Shown here in pieces: positions 53,484-61,190 of a stretch of 64,000 bases of DNA. The notes beneath the pieces are model-generated. The model saw only the letters and a list, made by a program, of their open reading frames with translations. It did no database searches and was not told the origin of the DNA. Numbering within the stretch: position 1 is the stretch's first letter; every line of letters starts with the position of its first letter. The DNA is from Burkholderiales bacterium (GTDB taxonomy: Bacteria > Pseudomonadota > Gammaproteobacteria > Burkholderiales > Burkholderiaceae_C): assembly GCA_026954015.1 (NCBI GenBank), contig JAIXLP010000048.1:1-64000 (forward strand). Reading direction: 5' to 3'. Made by a program: the position numbers and the translations under genes.

Positions 53484-55382
53484 CTACTCCACCGTCACGC
53501 TCTTGGCCAGATTGCGCGGCTTGTCCACGTCGGTGCCGCGCGCGCAGGCGGTGTGATACGCCAGCAGCTGCAGCGGCACCACGTGCAGGATGGGGCTGAG
53601 CTGGCCGTAGTGCTCGGGCATGCGGATCACGTGCATGCCCTCGCTGCTTTCGATGTGCGTATCCGCGTCGGCCAGCACGTAGAGCACGCCGCCGCGCGCG
53701 CGCACTTCCTGCAGGTTGCTCTTGAGCTTTTCGAGCAGTGCGTCGTGCGGCGCCACCGCCACCACCGGCATGCTGCTGGTGACGAGCGCCAGCGGCCCGT
53801 GCTTGAGCTCGCCCGCCGGGTAGGCCTCGGCGTGGATGTAGCTGATTTCCTTCAATTTGAGCGCGCCTTCGAGCGCAATGGGGTAATGCAACCCGCGCCC
53901 GAGGAACAGCGCGTTTTCCTTCTTCGCGAATTCCTCGGACCAGCCGATGAGCTGCGGCTCCAGCGCCAGCACCGCCTGCAGCGCCACGGGCAGGTGGCGC
54001 ATGGCGGTCAGGTGCGCGGCCTCCTGCTCGCTCGTGATGCGGCCCTTGGCCTGGGCCAGCGCGAGCGTCAGCAGGAACAGGCCCGCGAGCTGCGTGGTGA
54101 AGGCCTTGGTGCTGGCCACGCCGATCTCCACCCCGGCGCGCGTCACGTAGGCGAGCTCGCACTCGCGCACCATCGCGCTGGTGGCCACATTGCAGATGGT
54201 GAGTGTGTGCTTCATGCCCAGGCTTTGCGCGTGGCGCAGCGCGGCCAGGGTGTCGGCCGTCTCGCCGCTCTGGCTGATGGTGACGACCAGCGTGCGCGCA
54301 TCGGGCACGCTGGTGCGGTAGCGGTATTCGCTCGCCACCTCTACCTGCGTGGGGATGCCCGCGATTTCTTCCAGCCAGTAGCGCGCGGTGCAGCCGCTGT
54401 AGTAGCTGGTGCCGCACGCGAGGATGAGCACGCGATCGATCTCCCTGAACACGCGCCAGGCGGCGGCATGCGCGCCGTCGAAGAGCTCGGGCACGATGGC
54501 CTCGATGCCGTCGAGCGTGTCGGCGATGGCACGCGGCTGCTCGAAGATTTCCTTTTGCATGTAGTGCCGGTACGGCCCCAGCTCGGCCGCGCCGCTGTGC
54601 GCCTGCACCGTGCGCACCGGGCGCTGCGCGGCGGAAAGCGGCCGCCCCGCGCGGTCGGTGATCCAGTAGCGGCCCAGCTGCAGGTCGGCGAAGTCACCCT
54701 CTTCCAGATAGACGATCTGGTCCGTCACGCCCGCCAGCGCCATCGCGTCGCTGGCAAGGAAGTGCTCGGCCCCGCCCTCGCCCACCCCCAGCACCAGCGG
54801 CGAGCCCGCGCGCGCGCCCACCACGCGGTGCGGTTCATCCTTGTGCATCACGGCGATCGCGTACGCGCCGCGCAGCTCCTGCGCCGCCGCGCGCACGGCG
54901 GCGAACAGATCGCCGTCATAGAGGCTGTCGATCAGGTGCGCGATGACCTCGGTATCCGTCTGGCTCGCAAACACGTAGCCGCGCTGCTGCAGCCGCGCGC
55001 GCAGCTCCTCGTAGTTTTCGATGATGCCGTTGTGCACCAGCGCCACGTGGCCCGCCTGCGTGATGTCAGCGGGCGCCGCCCCGGGGCCGTAGCTGGCGTG
55101 CGGGTGCGCGTTGGAGACGGCGGGCGCGCCGTGCGTGGCCCAGCGCGTGTGCGCGATGCCGGTGGCGCCTTGCAGGTGCTCGTGCTCGACCTGCGCGATC
55201 AGCTCGGCCACGCGCGCGGTGCTGCGCGCCCGCCGCAGGCCGCCCGCGCCGGTGGCGCCCAGGCTCGCCTCGTGCACCGCGACGCCACAGGAGTCGTAGC
55301 CGCGGTACTCCAGGCGCTGCAGGCCCTGCACGAGGACGGGAACGATGTTGCGCGCAGCGACTGCGCCGACGATGCCGCACAT
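53484..55382 (-). CDS. glmS: Glutamine-fructose-6-phosphate aminotransferase (isomerizing)
   Basis: Makes glucosamine-6-phosphate for cell-wall synthesis. The N-terminal glutaminase has the nucleophile Cys directly after Met ([21 protein letters not shown]), with RWATHG; two SIS isomerase domains follow ([23 protein letters not shown]), and the C-terminal [13 protein letters not shown] is canonical. At 632 residues it is about 20 longer than E. coli GlmS because of an insert near residues 37-60 ([15 protein letters not shown]). Start ATG 55382. No glmS ribozyme is expected or seen. GlmU, the next activity in the pathway, is at the window's end. Confidence 0.96.
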   Translation of the reverse strand: MCGIVGAVAARNIVPVLVQGLQRLEYRGYDSCGVAVHEASLGATGAGGLRRARSTARVAELIAQVEHEHLQGATGIAHTRWATHGAPAVSNAHPHASYGPGAAPADITQAGHVALVHNGIIENYEELRARLQQRGYVFASQTDTEVIAHLIDSLYDGDLFAAVRAAAQELRGAYAIAVMHKDEPHRVVGARAGSPLVLGVGEGGAEHFLASDAMALAGVTDQIVYLEEGDFADLQLGRYWITDRAGRPLSAAQRPVRTVQAHSGAAELGPYRHYMQKEIFEQPRAIADTLDGIEAIVPELFDGAHAAAWRVFREIDRVLILACGTSYYSGCTARYWLEEIAGIPTQVEVASEYRYRTSVPDARTLVVTISQSGETADTLAALRHAQSLGMKHTLTICNVATSAMVRECELAYVTRAGVEIGVASTKAFTTQLAGLFLLTLALAQAKGRITSEQEAAHLTAMRHLPVALQAVLALEPQLIGWSEEFAKKENALFLGRGLHYPIALEGALKLKEISYIHAEAYPAGELKHGPLALVTSSMPVVAVAPHDALLEKLKSNLQEVRARGGVLYVLADADTHIESSEGMHVIRMPEHYGQLSPILHVVPLQLLAYHTACARGTDVDKPRNLAKSVTVE

Positions 55383-55477
55383 GGCCAGGCTCCGAAGTGG
55401 GTACGGCGCCATCCTAGGGAAGTGCGGCAGAAATTTGCAGTCAAATTTTTATCAAAGTTGACGATTTATTTTGCGAT

Positions 55478-55504
55478 CGTGAATCAATGAAATCTTGATT
55501 CACG
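55478..55504. promoter_or_regulatory. Inverted repeat upstream of the Lrp-type gene (probable operator)
   Basis: CGTGAATCAA - 7 bases - TTGATTCACG, a perfect 10-bp inverted repeat ending 12 bases before the regulator's ATG, in the AT-rich divergent region between glmS and the regulator. TTGACG at 55458 could be a -35 element. Autoregulation by the Lrp-type protein is the simplest reading. Confidence 0.55.
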
Positions 55505-55516
55505 TAACATGCAAAT

Positions 55517-56038
55517 ATGGAATCGGATATCGCCATCGACCCCATCGACCTGCGCCTGCTGAACCTGCTGCAGGACGATGCCTCCACCAGCAACCAGGCG
55601 CTTGCCGCGCGCGTGGGCGTCTCCCCCGCCACCTGCCTGCGCCGCGTGCGCCGCCTGCGCGCAAGCGGCCTGATCGAGCGCCAGGTGGCGCTGCTCTCGC
55701 ACGACGCGCTGGCCGCCGTGCAGGGCCACGGGCTCGCCGCCGTCGTCGAGGTCGCGCTCGACCGCCAGGGCGCCGAGCACCTGGCCGCGTTCGAGGCCCG
55801 CGCCGTCGCCGAAGACGCCGTGCAGCAGTGCTGGCGCGTCGCGCCGGGGCCGGACTTCATCCTCGTCGTGCAGGTGCGCGACATGCCGGCCTACCTTGCG
55901 CTCACCGAACGCCTGTTCACGCAGGACGCGAACGTGCGCAACGTCAAGGCGCACTTCGCCACGAGGCGCGCAAAATTTGCGTCAAAAATCGCGCTAGCGC
56001 TTGATGGACGAGCGCCAGCAGCTATCAAATCCGCATAG
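55517..56038 (+). CDS. Lrp/AsnC-family regulator with repeat-derived C-terminus
   Basis: A 173-residue regulator. Helix-turn-helix DPIDLRLLNLLQDDASTSNQ and VGVSPATCLRRVRRLRASGLIE at residues about 8-58; the ligand/oligomer RAM domain follows (QCWRVAPGPDFILVVQVRDM). The last 13 or so residues (ALDGRAPAAIKSA) are encoded by a copy of the dispersed repeat and go beyond the usual family end. The effector is probably an amino acid, not identifiable. Divergent from glmS. Confidence 0.87.
   Translation: MESDIAIDPIDLRLLNLLQDDASTSNQALAARVGVSPATCLRRVRRLRASGLIERQVALLSHDALAAVQGHGLAAVVEVALDRQGAEHLAAFEARAVAEDAVQQCWRVAPGPDFILVVQVRDMPAYLALTERLFTQDANVRNVKAHFATRRAKFASKIALALDGRAPAAIKSA
55983..56030 (-). repeat. 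Dispersed GATAGCTGC repeat, copy 6 (inverted), inside the Lrp gene's 3' end
   Basis: On the minus strand it reads ATTTGATAGCTGCTGGCGC, CTCGTCCATCAAGCGC, then TAGCGCGATTTTTG. It is the only copy in minus orientation and supplies the final codons of the regulator. Confidence 0.75.
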
Positions 56039-56089
56039 CGGCGTCGCCACCCCTTGACCGTGCCGCCCACCAGCACCATCTGCGCCCAA

Positions 56090-56170
56090 GGCAACGCTGA
56101 ACCAGTCCCAGCCGCGCGGCGCATACTTGGTTTGCGCGCGCTGCATCGCCTGTACGTGTTCAGCGTTGCC
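56090..56170. repeat. Spaced inverted repeat GGCAACGCTGAAC ... GTTCAGCGTTGCC
   Basis: Two perfect 13-base arms (56090-56102 and 56158-56170), 55 bases apart, in the short gap between the Lrp-type gene and cbpA. The arm is the same as in the hairpin after miaB (36672-36694), so this is a second small repeat family. It may end the Lrp transcript or shape the cbpA 5' region. Confidence 0.6.
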
Positions 56171-56205
56171 GCAAGCTGCCGCCGCGGCGGCGGCACGGAG
56201 GACAC

Positions 56206-57171
56206 ATGGAGTTCAAGGACTACTACAGGACGCTGGGCGTGGCCAGGGACGCCAGCGCCGACGACATCAAGAAGGCCTACCGGCGCCTGGCGCGCAAATA
56301 CCACCCCGACGTGAGCAAGGAGGCCGACGCCTCCGCGCGCATGGCCGAGGTGAACGAAGCCAACGCCGTGCTCTCCGACCCCGAAAAACGCGCCGCCTAC
56401 GACGCGCTGGGCAGCGGCGCGGCGCACGGCGGCCAGGAATTCACGCCGCCGCCGCACTGGGACAGCGGCTACGAATTCTCCGGCGCACCCGGCGCGCAGG
56501 GCATGGACGAGGCGCAGTTCAGCGAATTCTTCGAGCAGCTCTTCGGCCGCGCGGCGCACGCCCGCCAGGCGCAGGGCCACGCCCGCGGTGCAGGCCCGCA
56601 GCGCGGCGCGGACCACCATGCGCGCATCGAGCTCGACCTGCGCGACGCCTACCTCGGCGGCGAGCGGCTGCTGTCGCTGCGCGGCGCGCGCCTGGATGCG
56701 CAGGGCCACCTCGTGCACGAAGAGCGCCAGGTGCAGGTCACGATCCCGAAAGGCGTGCGCGAAGGCCAGCTCATCCGCCTGAGCGGCCAGGGCGGCGCGG
56801 GCGCGGACGGCGCACCCGCGGGCGACCTGTTCCTCGAAGTGCAATTCAAGAGCGACCCGCGCTGGCGCACCGAAGACCGCGACGTGTACCTGCGCGTGCC
56901 CGTCGCGCCGTGGGAGGCCGAGCTCGGTGGCCCGATCGAGGTACAGACCCCCGCGGGCACCACCGTGCAGGTGACGGTGCCGCCGCGCTACAAGCCGGGG
57001 CGCAAGCTGCGGCTCAAAGAGCGCGGCATCCCCGCCGCGACGCCCGGCGACCTCTACCTGGAACTGAGCATTGCGCTGCCGCCCGCCGCCACCGACGCGC
57101 AGCAGCAGGCCTACCGCGCGCTCGCGCAGGCCTTCCCCGGTTTTGCGCCACGCGCGGCCCAAGGAGTTTGA
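56206..57171 (+). CDS. cbpA: Curved DNA-binding protein / DnaJ-type co-chaperone
   Basis: Class B J-protein of 321 residues. J domain at 1-70 with the HPD motif (RKYHPDVSKEAD), Gly/Phe-rich linker, then the two DnaJ C-terminal beta domains (HARIELDLRDAYLGGERLL; VQVTIPKGVREGQLIRLSGQG). No zinc-finger, as expected for CbpA. Stimulates DnaK and binds curved DNA in E. coli. Followed after one base by cbpM, its modulator. Confidence 0.93.
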   Translation: MEFKDYYRTLGVARDASADDIKKAYRRLARKYHPDVSKEADASARMAEVNEANAVLSDPEKRAAYDALGSGAAHGGQEFTPPPHWDSGYEFSGAPGAQGMDEAQFSEFFEQLFGRAAHARQAQGHARGAGPQRGADHHARIELDLRDAYLGGERLLSLRGARLDAQGHLVHEERQVQVTIPKGVREGQLIRLSGQGGAGADGAPAGDLFLEVQFKSDPRWRTEDRDVYLRVPVAPWEAELGGPIEVQTPAGTTVQVTVPPRYKPGRKLRLKERGIPAATPGDLYLELSIALPPAATDAQQQAYRALAQAFPGFAPRAAQGV

Positions 57172-57172
57172 G

Positions 57173-57466
57173 ATGACGCCCCGCAACGACCCCCACGACA
57201 CCCCGGCGGGCGACCTGCTCACGCTTGAAGAACTCGCCCGCGCGTGCTGCATGCAGCCCGGCTGGGTAGTGGAGCGGCTTGAAGCCGGCGTGCTGCACGG
57301 CGAGCGCGACGGCACGCACTGGCGCATCGCCAGCGCCACCGTCGTGCGCGCGCGCCGCATCGCGCGGCTGGAAACCACCTTCGACGCCGACCCCGAACTG
57401 GCCGCGCTCACGGCCGATTTGATCGAGGAGGTGACACAACTGCGACGGCGGCTCGGGGGAGCGTGA
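57173..57466 (+). CDS. cbpM: Chaperone modulator CbpM
   Basis: A 97-residue MerR-like small protein that binds the CbpA J domain and blocks its action. LLTLEELARACCMQPGWVVERLEAGVL is the MerR-like helix-turn-helix wording, followed by RIARLETTFDADPELAALTADLIEEV. AAGGAG lies six bases before the ATG. A 79-base part of its 3' end is repeated at 59378-59456 with four differences, so the present 3' end may have come with the adjacent accessory islet. Confidence 0.88.
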   Translation: MTPRNDPHDTPAGDLLTLEELARACCMQPGWVVERLEAGVLHGERDGTHWRIASATVVRARRIARLETTFDADPELAALTADLIEEVTQLRRRLGGA

Positions 57467-57493
57467 GGGCGCCCTCAGCCCGGCCACCCGCGT

Positions 57494-57904
57494 TCACGCG
57501 CCGGTGCCCACCCAGTTTTCCACTTCCAGCCCAGGCACGCGCGCAAACTCCGACACATTGTTCGTCACCAGCACTAGGCCCTCGCTGCGCGCATGACCCG
57601 CGATATGCAAGTCATTCACCCCGATGGGCTGGCCGAGCCGCTCCAGGGCCGCGCGGATCGCGCCGTAGTGCTGGGCCGCCTTGCCGGCATAGGGCAGCAC
57701 CTCGATGCGGCTGCAAAAATCCTCGACGACGCGCAGGTTCTCGCTGACGCGGCTACTCTTTTCCGCGCCGTGCACCAGCTCGGCCAGGGTGATGGAGGAA
57801 ATCGCCATGCGGTCGGCCTGCGCATTGAAGGTAGACAGCACTTCAACGGGGCGTCGCTTCAAGACGTAGATGACGATGTTCGTATCCAGCAGGTAGCGCA
57901 GCAT
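57494..57904 (-). CDS. vapC: VapC-type PIN-domain ribonuclease toxin
   Basis: A 136-residue PIN protein of the tRNA(fMet)-cleaving VapC kind by length and wording. Active-site acids: Asp in YLLDTNIVIYVLK, Glu in TLAELVHGAEKS, Asp in GVNDLHIAGHA, with the terminal TNNVSEFARVPGL. Toxicity would be blocked by the VapB encoded immediately upstream, whose stop overlaps this ATG (ATGA). Convergent with cbpM. Confidence 0.92.
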   Translation of the reverse strand: MLRYLLDTNIVIYVLKRRPVEVLSTFNAQADRMAISSITLAELVHGAEKSSRVSENLRVVEDFCSRIEVLPYAGKAAQHYGAIRAALERLGQPIGVNDLHIAGHARSEGLVLVTNNVSEFARVPGLEVENWVGTGA

Positions 57905-58137
57905 CAAAGCAATTCCCGCTCCGGCTGGTGCTGGCTCGCGCGCTCAGGCATGAAATCATCGCTGACGGCGGGGCCATCCAGAAAGAAGCTGTCCCAGGTC
58001 TGCCCTATTGGCGCGAGAACGCGCTCACTCCCCCGCACGCGCACATGCACCTTGCGCACGCCCTCCGGCAGGCGCACGTCCAACGGGAGCCGGACAGCCT
58101 GGGTGCGGTTATTGATGAAGACGGTGCCGATGGACAT
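57904..58137 (-). CDS. vapB: VapB-type antitoxin
   Basis: A 77-residue antitoxin with an AbrB/MazE-like swapped-hairpin N-terminus ([26 protein letters not shown]) and a C-terminal toxin-binding part containing WDSFFLDGP. Start ATG 58137 follows AGGAA. Such proteins bind VapC and repress the operon. Its promoter lies in the AT-rich space at 58140-58178, shared with a divergent HTH gene. Confidence 0.9.
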   Translation of the reverse strand: MSIGTVFINNRTQAVRLPLDVRLPEGVRKVHVRVRGSERVLAPIGQTWDSFFLDGPAVSDDFMPERASQHQPERELL

Positions 58138-58152
58138 GGCAGTTCCTGAAAA

Positions 58153-58178
58153 ATTGTATATAGCCATTGTATATTGGC
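58153..58178. promoter_or_regulatory. Tandem 13-base direct repeats in the vapB/HTH divergent promoter
   Basis: ATTGTATATAGCC is followed directly by ATTGTATATTGGC. The minus strand contains TATACAAT twice, suitable as -10 elements for vapB. The repeats are likely operator half-sites for VapB or for the divergent HTH protein. Confidence 0.5.
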
Positions 58179-58457
58179 TTGGTCAACCGACGGCTTCCCG
58201 GCTCGGACCGATACCACCACACCGTCCAGCACATCGCCGAAGACGAAGCGCAAGCCATGCACGATGCAGCCCGGTACGCACGGCGTATCCGCAGCCGACT
58301 CGGCTTGGGCCAGGCCGAATTCTCCCGGCGCATCAACGTCCCCCTGGAGACGGTGCGCAACTGGGAACAAGGCAAGCGCAGCCCCAGCGGCGCCGCTCAG
58401 GCCTTGCTCAAGGTACTCGACCAAGCCCCGGAAGCCGCCTTGGCCGCGCTGAGTTGA
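58167..58457 (+). CDS. Small HTH (XRE-like) DNA-binding protein
   Basis: Up to 96 residues; the second half is a clear helix-turn-helix of the XRE/antitoxin type ([20 protein letters not shown], then [12 protein letters not shown]). It resembles antitoxins of HigBA/BrnTA-like or MqsA-type modules, but no toxin gene is adjacent in the expected place. The start is uncertain: TTG 58167 overlaps the direct repeats; ATG 58257 would leave 66 residues that still include the whole HTH. It may be the surviving half of a broken toxin-antitoxin pair. Confidence 0.65.
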   Translation: MYIGLVNRRLPGSDRYHHTVQHIAEDEAQAMHDAARYARRIRSRLGLGQAEFSRRINVPLETVRNWEQGKRSPSGAAQALLKVLDQAPEAALAALS

Positions 58458-58493
58458 CGTGCGGCGGGCGTGAGATGTCGGCAGGCAAATCTC

Positions 58494-58545
58494 TATTTTT
58501 GATAGCTGCTAGCGCTTATTGGTAGGGCGATTTCGATCTATTTTG
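58494..58545 (+). repeat. Dispersed GATAGCTGC repeat, copy 7
   Basis: TTTTTGATAGCTGCTAGCGC is intact; the second arm is degenerate (TTATTGGTAGGGCG) and a TATTTT end follows. It lies in the gap between the HTH gene and the second vapB. The remaining 58546-58696 shows no feature I can name. Confidence 0.65.
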
Positions 58546-58696
58546 CTTGTTTATTTACCGGTGCATCCACGGCGAGGTACGTCGCCAACCAGGCAGTGCC
58601 CGAGTCAGCGCATCGCGGGGACTATTTCAGCGCCGCCTTGAACACGAATTCACGTGCTACACCCGTTTACGTGTCAAAACTTCGGCCCCCCTCACC

Positions 58697-58957
58697 ATGA
58701 CCAACCTAACCATCACGCTGGACGAAGCCATCGTCAAGCAGGCGCGCGTGCGCGCCATCCACGAAGGCATCTCGGTCAGCGCCAAGGTGCGCGAATTCCT
58801 GGCCGCCTACGCACAGGAAGGCGAAGCGCAGCAAGCCAGTGCACAGGCCTTTATCGCCGCTGCCCGGCGCAGCCAGGCCAACCGGGACGGAGCCCGCTGG
58901 TCGCGCGAAGACGCTTACGACCGTCCCTCCCTGGGCCACGGCGGCGGCGGCGCGTGA
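58697..58957 (+). CDS. VapB-like ribbon-helix-helix antitoxin (second module)
   Basis: An 86-residue protein with an N-terminal ribbon-helix-helix (NLTITLDEAIVKQARVRAIH, then EGISVSAKVREFLAAYAQEG) and a disordered, Arg-rich C-terminus (SREDAYDRPSLGHGGGGA), a form typical of antitoxins paired with PIN toxins. The ATG 58697 is not preceded by a strong site. Its stop overlaps the GTG of the following PIN gene (GTGA). It may still be functional although the toxin gene is broken. Confidence 0.82.
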   Translation: MTNLTITLDEAIVKQARVRAIHEGISVSAKVREFLAAYAQEGEAQQASAQAFIAAARRSQANRDGARWSREDAYDRPSLGHGGGGA

Positions 58958-59372
58958 TCTGCTTCTTCGACACCAACGTGCTGGTGTACGCCGTCGATGC
59001 CGGCGACCCGGCGCGGCGCGAACGCGCGCTGAACCGCCTGGCACGCGCCGCCAATGAAGGCACCGTGGTTCTCAGCACCCAGGTGCTGCAAGAGAGTTCT
59101 ACGCCATCGCCACGCGCAAGCTGCAACCGCCCCTGCCCGCGCCCGAAGCCGCCGCGCAGGTGCAACGGCTGTGCGCCTTTCAGGTCATGGGCAGCACCGC
59201 ACGGAGCGTGCAGGCCGCCATCGCGCTGGCGCAAGAGCATCAACTACAGTGGTGGGATGCGCTGATCCTGGAAGCCGCGCTGCGCGCGGGCGCCGACGTG
59301 CTGATCAGCGAAGACAGCCAGGCAGGCCGCTGCTTCGGCCGGCTGGTGGTGGAAAACCCGTTTGCCGGGTAG
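58954..59372 (+). pseudogene. Frameshifted PIN-domain toxin (VapC-like)
   Basis: The first part, from GTG 58954, reads ICFFDTNVLVYAVDAGDPAR and STQVLQE with normal PIN residues. At about 59091-59096 an extra AG in AGAGAG shifts the frame by two; without it the protein would continue EFYAIATRKLQ and join the downstream frame QRLCAFQVMGSTARS...WWDALILEAALRAGADVLISED, ending at 59372. All PIN acids are present across the two frames. A recent two-base slippage or a sequencing error explains this; the intact product would be about 139 residues. Confidence 0.85.
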
Positions 59373-59377
59373 CGCGT

Positions 59378-59499
59378 GCCGCATCGCGCGGCTGGAAACC
59401 ACCTTCGACGCCGGCCCCGAACTGGCGGCGCTCACCGCCGATCTGATCGAGGAGGTCTCGGTGCTGCGTAGACGATTGGAGCGGTTGGATCACCAATGA
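59378..59499 (+). pseudogene. Duplicated 3' end of cbpM
   Basis: From 59378 the sequence repeats the cbpM region 57354-57432 with four changes in 79 bases, in frame as RIARLETTFDAGPELAALTA, and continues to its own stop (LRRRLERLDHQ) at 59499. No start codon or N-terminal half is present. The islet of vapBC, HTH and vapBC-like genes is therefore bounded by direct copies of the end of cbpM. Confidence 0.8.
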
Positions 59500-59573
59500 C
59501 TCAACCGTTGACTGATACGGCTAGACGCCAACGTACCGGCCTGTGACGGTAGCCTATTCGCGCAAAAGTCGTC

Positions 59574-60338
59574 TTAAAACCCGTCTACTGGCGCGTATCC
59601 GACGACGCGCATCTGGTCATCCAGCAAGGCGATCCAGTCCATCGTCTTGCTGCTGGTAAGCGGTAGATAGCGCAGTCGCTCTGCAGGCAACCCCGTGGCC
59701 CGTATGGCATCGTTCAACGCCGCCGCTTCAACCGGTCGGCGCGCCAACAGTTCGGCCATCGGTTTGGCACGGCGCTCCATGCCGTCGCGCGCCGCGCTCC
59801 AAGGCGTCCACCAGCCGGGTTGGCGCGCGGGCGTCCAGCCTGCTAAGCCACGTTGCACACTTTCCATCAGCTCCGCCCCACTAGCCGCGCGCCGCGTCCC
59901 CACCCGCAGCACACCCCACAACGGCAGTCGGCGCAGGCCCTCGGGCGCTTGGGCCAAGTCGGTCGTGTCCACCTCATTGGCCGTCACCAGTACCAGCCGA
60001 TCCACTTCGTACGCCAGTACCACCGGCCGCGCCACCCAGACGCTGTGCAAGCCGTACACCAGCGCCACGACCTGAATGATCCCGACAAGACCGAAATCCA
60101 CCCAGCGTTCGCGCCGCGACTTGTGCGGACTCGCCAAGATTAAAGTTAGGAGAGGGCCGCACGCTGCGTCCACCGCCAACACCAGTAGAAAGATCGGGGC
60201 CACGCCCAGGATGGCACGGTAAGGCGGCGGATACAGCAGACCAAATACGAAGCCAGCAGAAAGTGCCCCCGCCACGACGGAAACGCCCAAATGACGCAAG
60301 GCGTAGTGGGCGGCGAAGCGTAAACGCGAACGCAACAT
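59574..60338 (-). CDS. tfpZ: TfpX/TfpZ-family type IV pilin accessory protein
   Basis: A 254-residue inner-membrane protein: about three or four helices in the N-terminal half (LGVSVVAGALSAGFVFGLLYPPPYRAILG; FLLVLAVDAACGPLLTLIL) and a periplasmic C-terminal half. PPPY and DAACGPLLTLI are typical of TfpX/TfpZ, which help assemble or display particular pilins. It lies 104 bases downstream of the pilin gene on the same strand, with a terminator between; readthrough would give lower expression than pilin. Confidence 0.85.
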   Translation of the reverse strand: MLRSRLRFAAHYALRHLGVSVVAGALSAGFVFGLLYPPPYRAILGVAPIFLLVLAVDAACGPLLTLILASPHKSRRERWVDFGLVGIIQVVALVYGLHSVWVARPVVLAYEVDRLVLVTANEVDTTDLAQAPEGLRRLPLWGVLRVGTRRAASGAELMESVQRGLAGWTPARQPGWWTPWSAARDGMERRAKPMAELLARRPVEAAALNDAIRATGLPAERLRYLPLTSSKTMDWIALLDDQMRVVGYAPVDGF

Positions 60339-60396
60339 GACCGAAATGCCCCACTTCCCCCGACTCGTTCCAAGTCAAAACCAGCAGGCAGAAGTC

Positions 60397-60422
60397 AAAA
60401 AGAGCGCCAAGGCGCCCTTTTT
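60397..60422 (-). terminator. Strong terminator after the pilin gene
   Basis: On the minus strand AAAAAGGGCGCC, loop TT, GGCGCTCTTTTT: a 12-bp stem with one G-T pair, ending in a T-run. It lies about 20 bases after the pilin stop and before tfpZ. It is nearly symmetrical. Confidence 0.85.
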
Positions 60423-60442
60423 GATTCTTTGACAATAGTGCT

Positions 60443-60979
60443 TTAACGGCACTCGGAAGGTGCGTATTTGGCTGGCATGGTCCCAACACCCCTGTTACCA
60501 AGACCACGCTTCTGAGCAGTGGTTACGGTCGTCGACCCACAAGCCCAATCGATAGGACCCGTCGCGCCAGCAACCAATGCGGCGTTATTCACATTGGGCG
60601 AAAACACCAGTGTTTTATTCATCGCTGCAGTCGGCAAACCGGCAGAAGCATTGTTTTTTGAAGTCACGGTAATCACACCAGTTGCCGTAGCGATTGCGAT
60701 ATTTTCAACATACTTTGATTGCTTCTCGGCCGCTGCACGTCCGTTGTATTCGGTCGCAGCTGCTGTTACACCTGCTAAACCATCACTCTGAAAAGCTTCA
60801 CTGACCAAGGTCTTGGGAGAGGTCGCTGCAATGATCAGCTCGCTGACTTTTGATCGCACTGTGTAATCCTGATACGCCGGCAGCGCCACGGCCGCCAAGA
60901 TGCCGATGATCGCCACCACGATCATCAACTCGATCAGGGTAAAGCCGGCCTGGGCGCGGCGCTTGAGAGTACGTTGCAT
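60443..60979 (-). CDS. pilA: Type IV pilin (PilA-like)
   Basis: Major pilin-like protein of 178 residues. The prepilin signal ends with RRAQAG and is cut before [20 protein letters not shown], with Glu5 present. The hydrophobic helix is followed by a variable globular domain and a C-terminal disulfide loop (Cys in DWACGS and in PSECR). Very strong GGAGGAG site before ATG 60979. Expression should depend on PilSR (40-44 kb) through the sigma-54 promoter at 61037. The codon choice and base composition are clearly lower in GC than those of the neighbours, as often seen for diversifying pilins. Confidence 0.95.
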   Translation of the reverse strand: MQRTLKRRAQAGFTLIELMIVVAIIGILAAVALPAYQDYTVRSKVSELIIAATSPKTLVSEAFQSDGLAGVTAAATEYNGRAAAEKQSKYVENIAIATATGVITVTSKNNASAGLPTAAMNKTLVFSPNVNNAALVAGATGPIDWACGSTTVTTAQKRGLGNRGVGTMPAKYAPSECR

Positions 60980-61036
60980 GAAAAACTCCTCCGGAGGAAA
61001 AACGTTGGCCGGCAACCGCCGGGTGCGTAACATCAA

Positions 61037-61051
61037 GCAGGAGTCGTGCCA
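61037..61051 (-). promoter_or_regulatory. Sigma-54 promoter of the pilin gene
   Basis: TGGCAC-GACTC-CTGC on the minus strand: the -24 GG and -12 GC are ten bases apart, exactly the sigma-54 spacing, with one mismatch to TTGC. The predicted start of transcription is near 61025, giving a leader of about 45 bases before the pilin ATG. Confidence 0.75.
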
Positions 61052-61190
61052 GCCAGTTTCAGCGGTGTCTGGCAGCCGTTGAAACAGGTTGCAGCATGTC
61101 ACGGTTCCATATGGCGGCGCGCGAGACGGCAAACGCTGTGTCACGGTACGGTGCGCGCCTACAATCTCCGGCACCACGGGAAGGCCGCAC

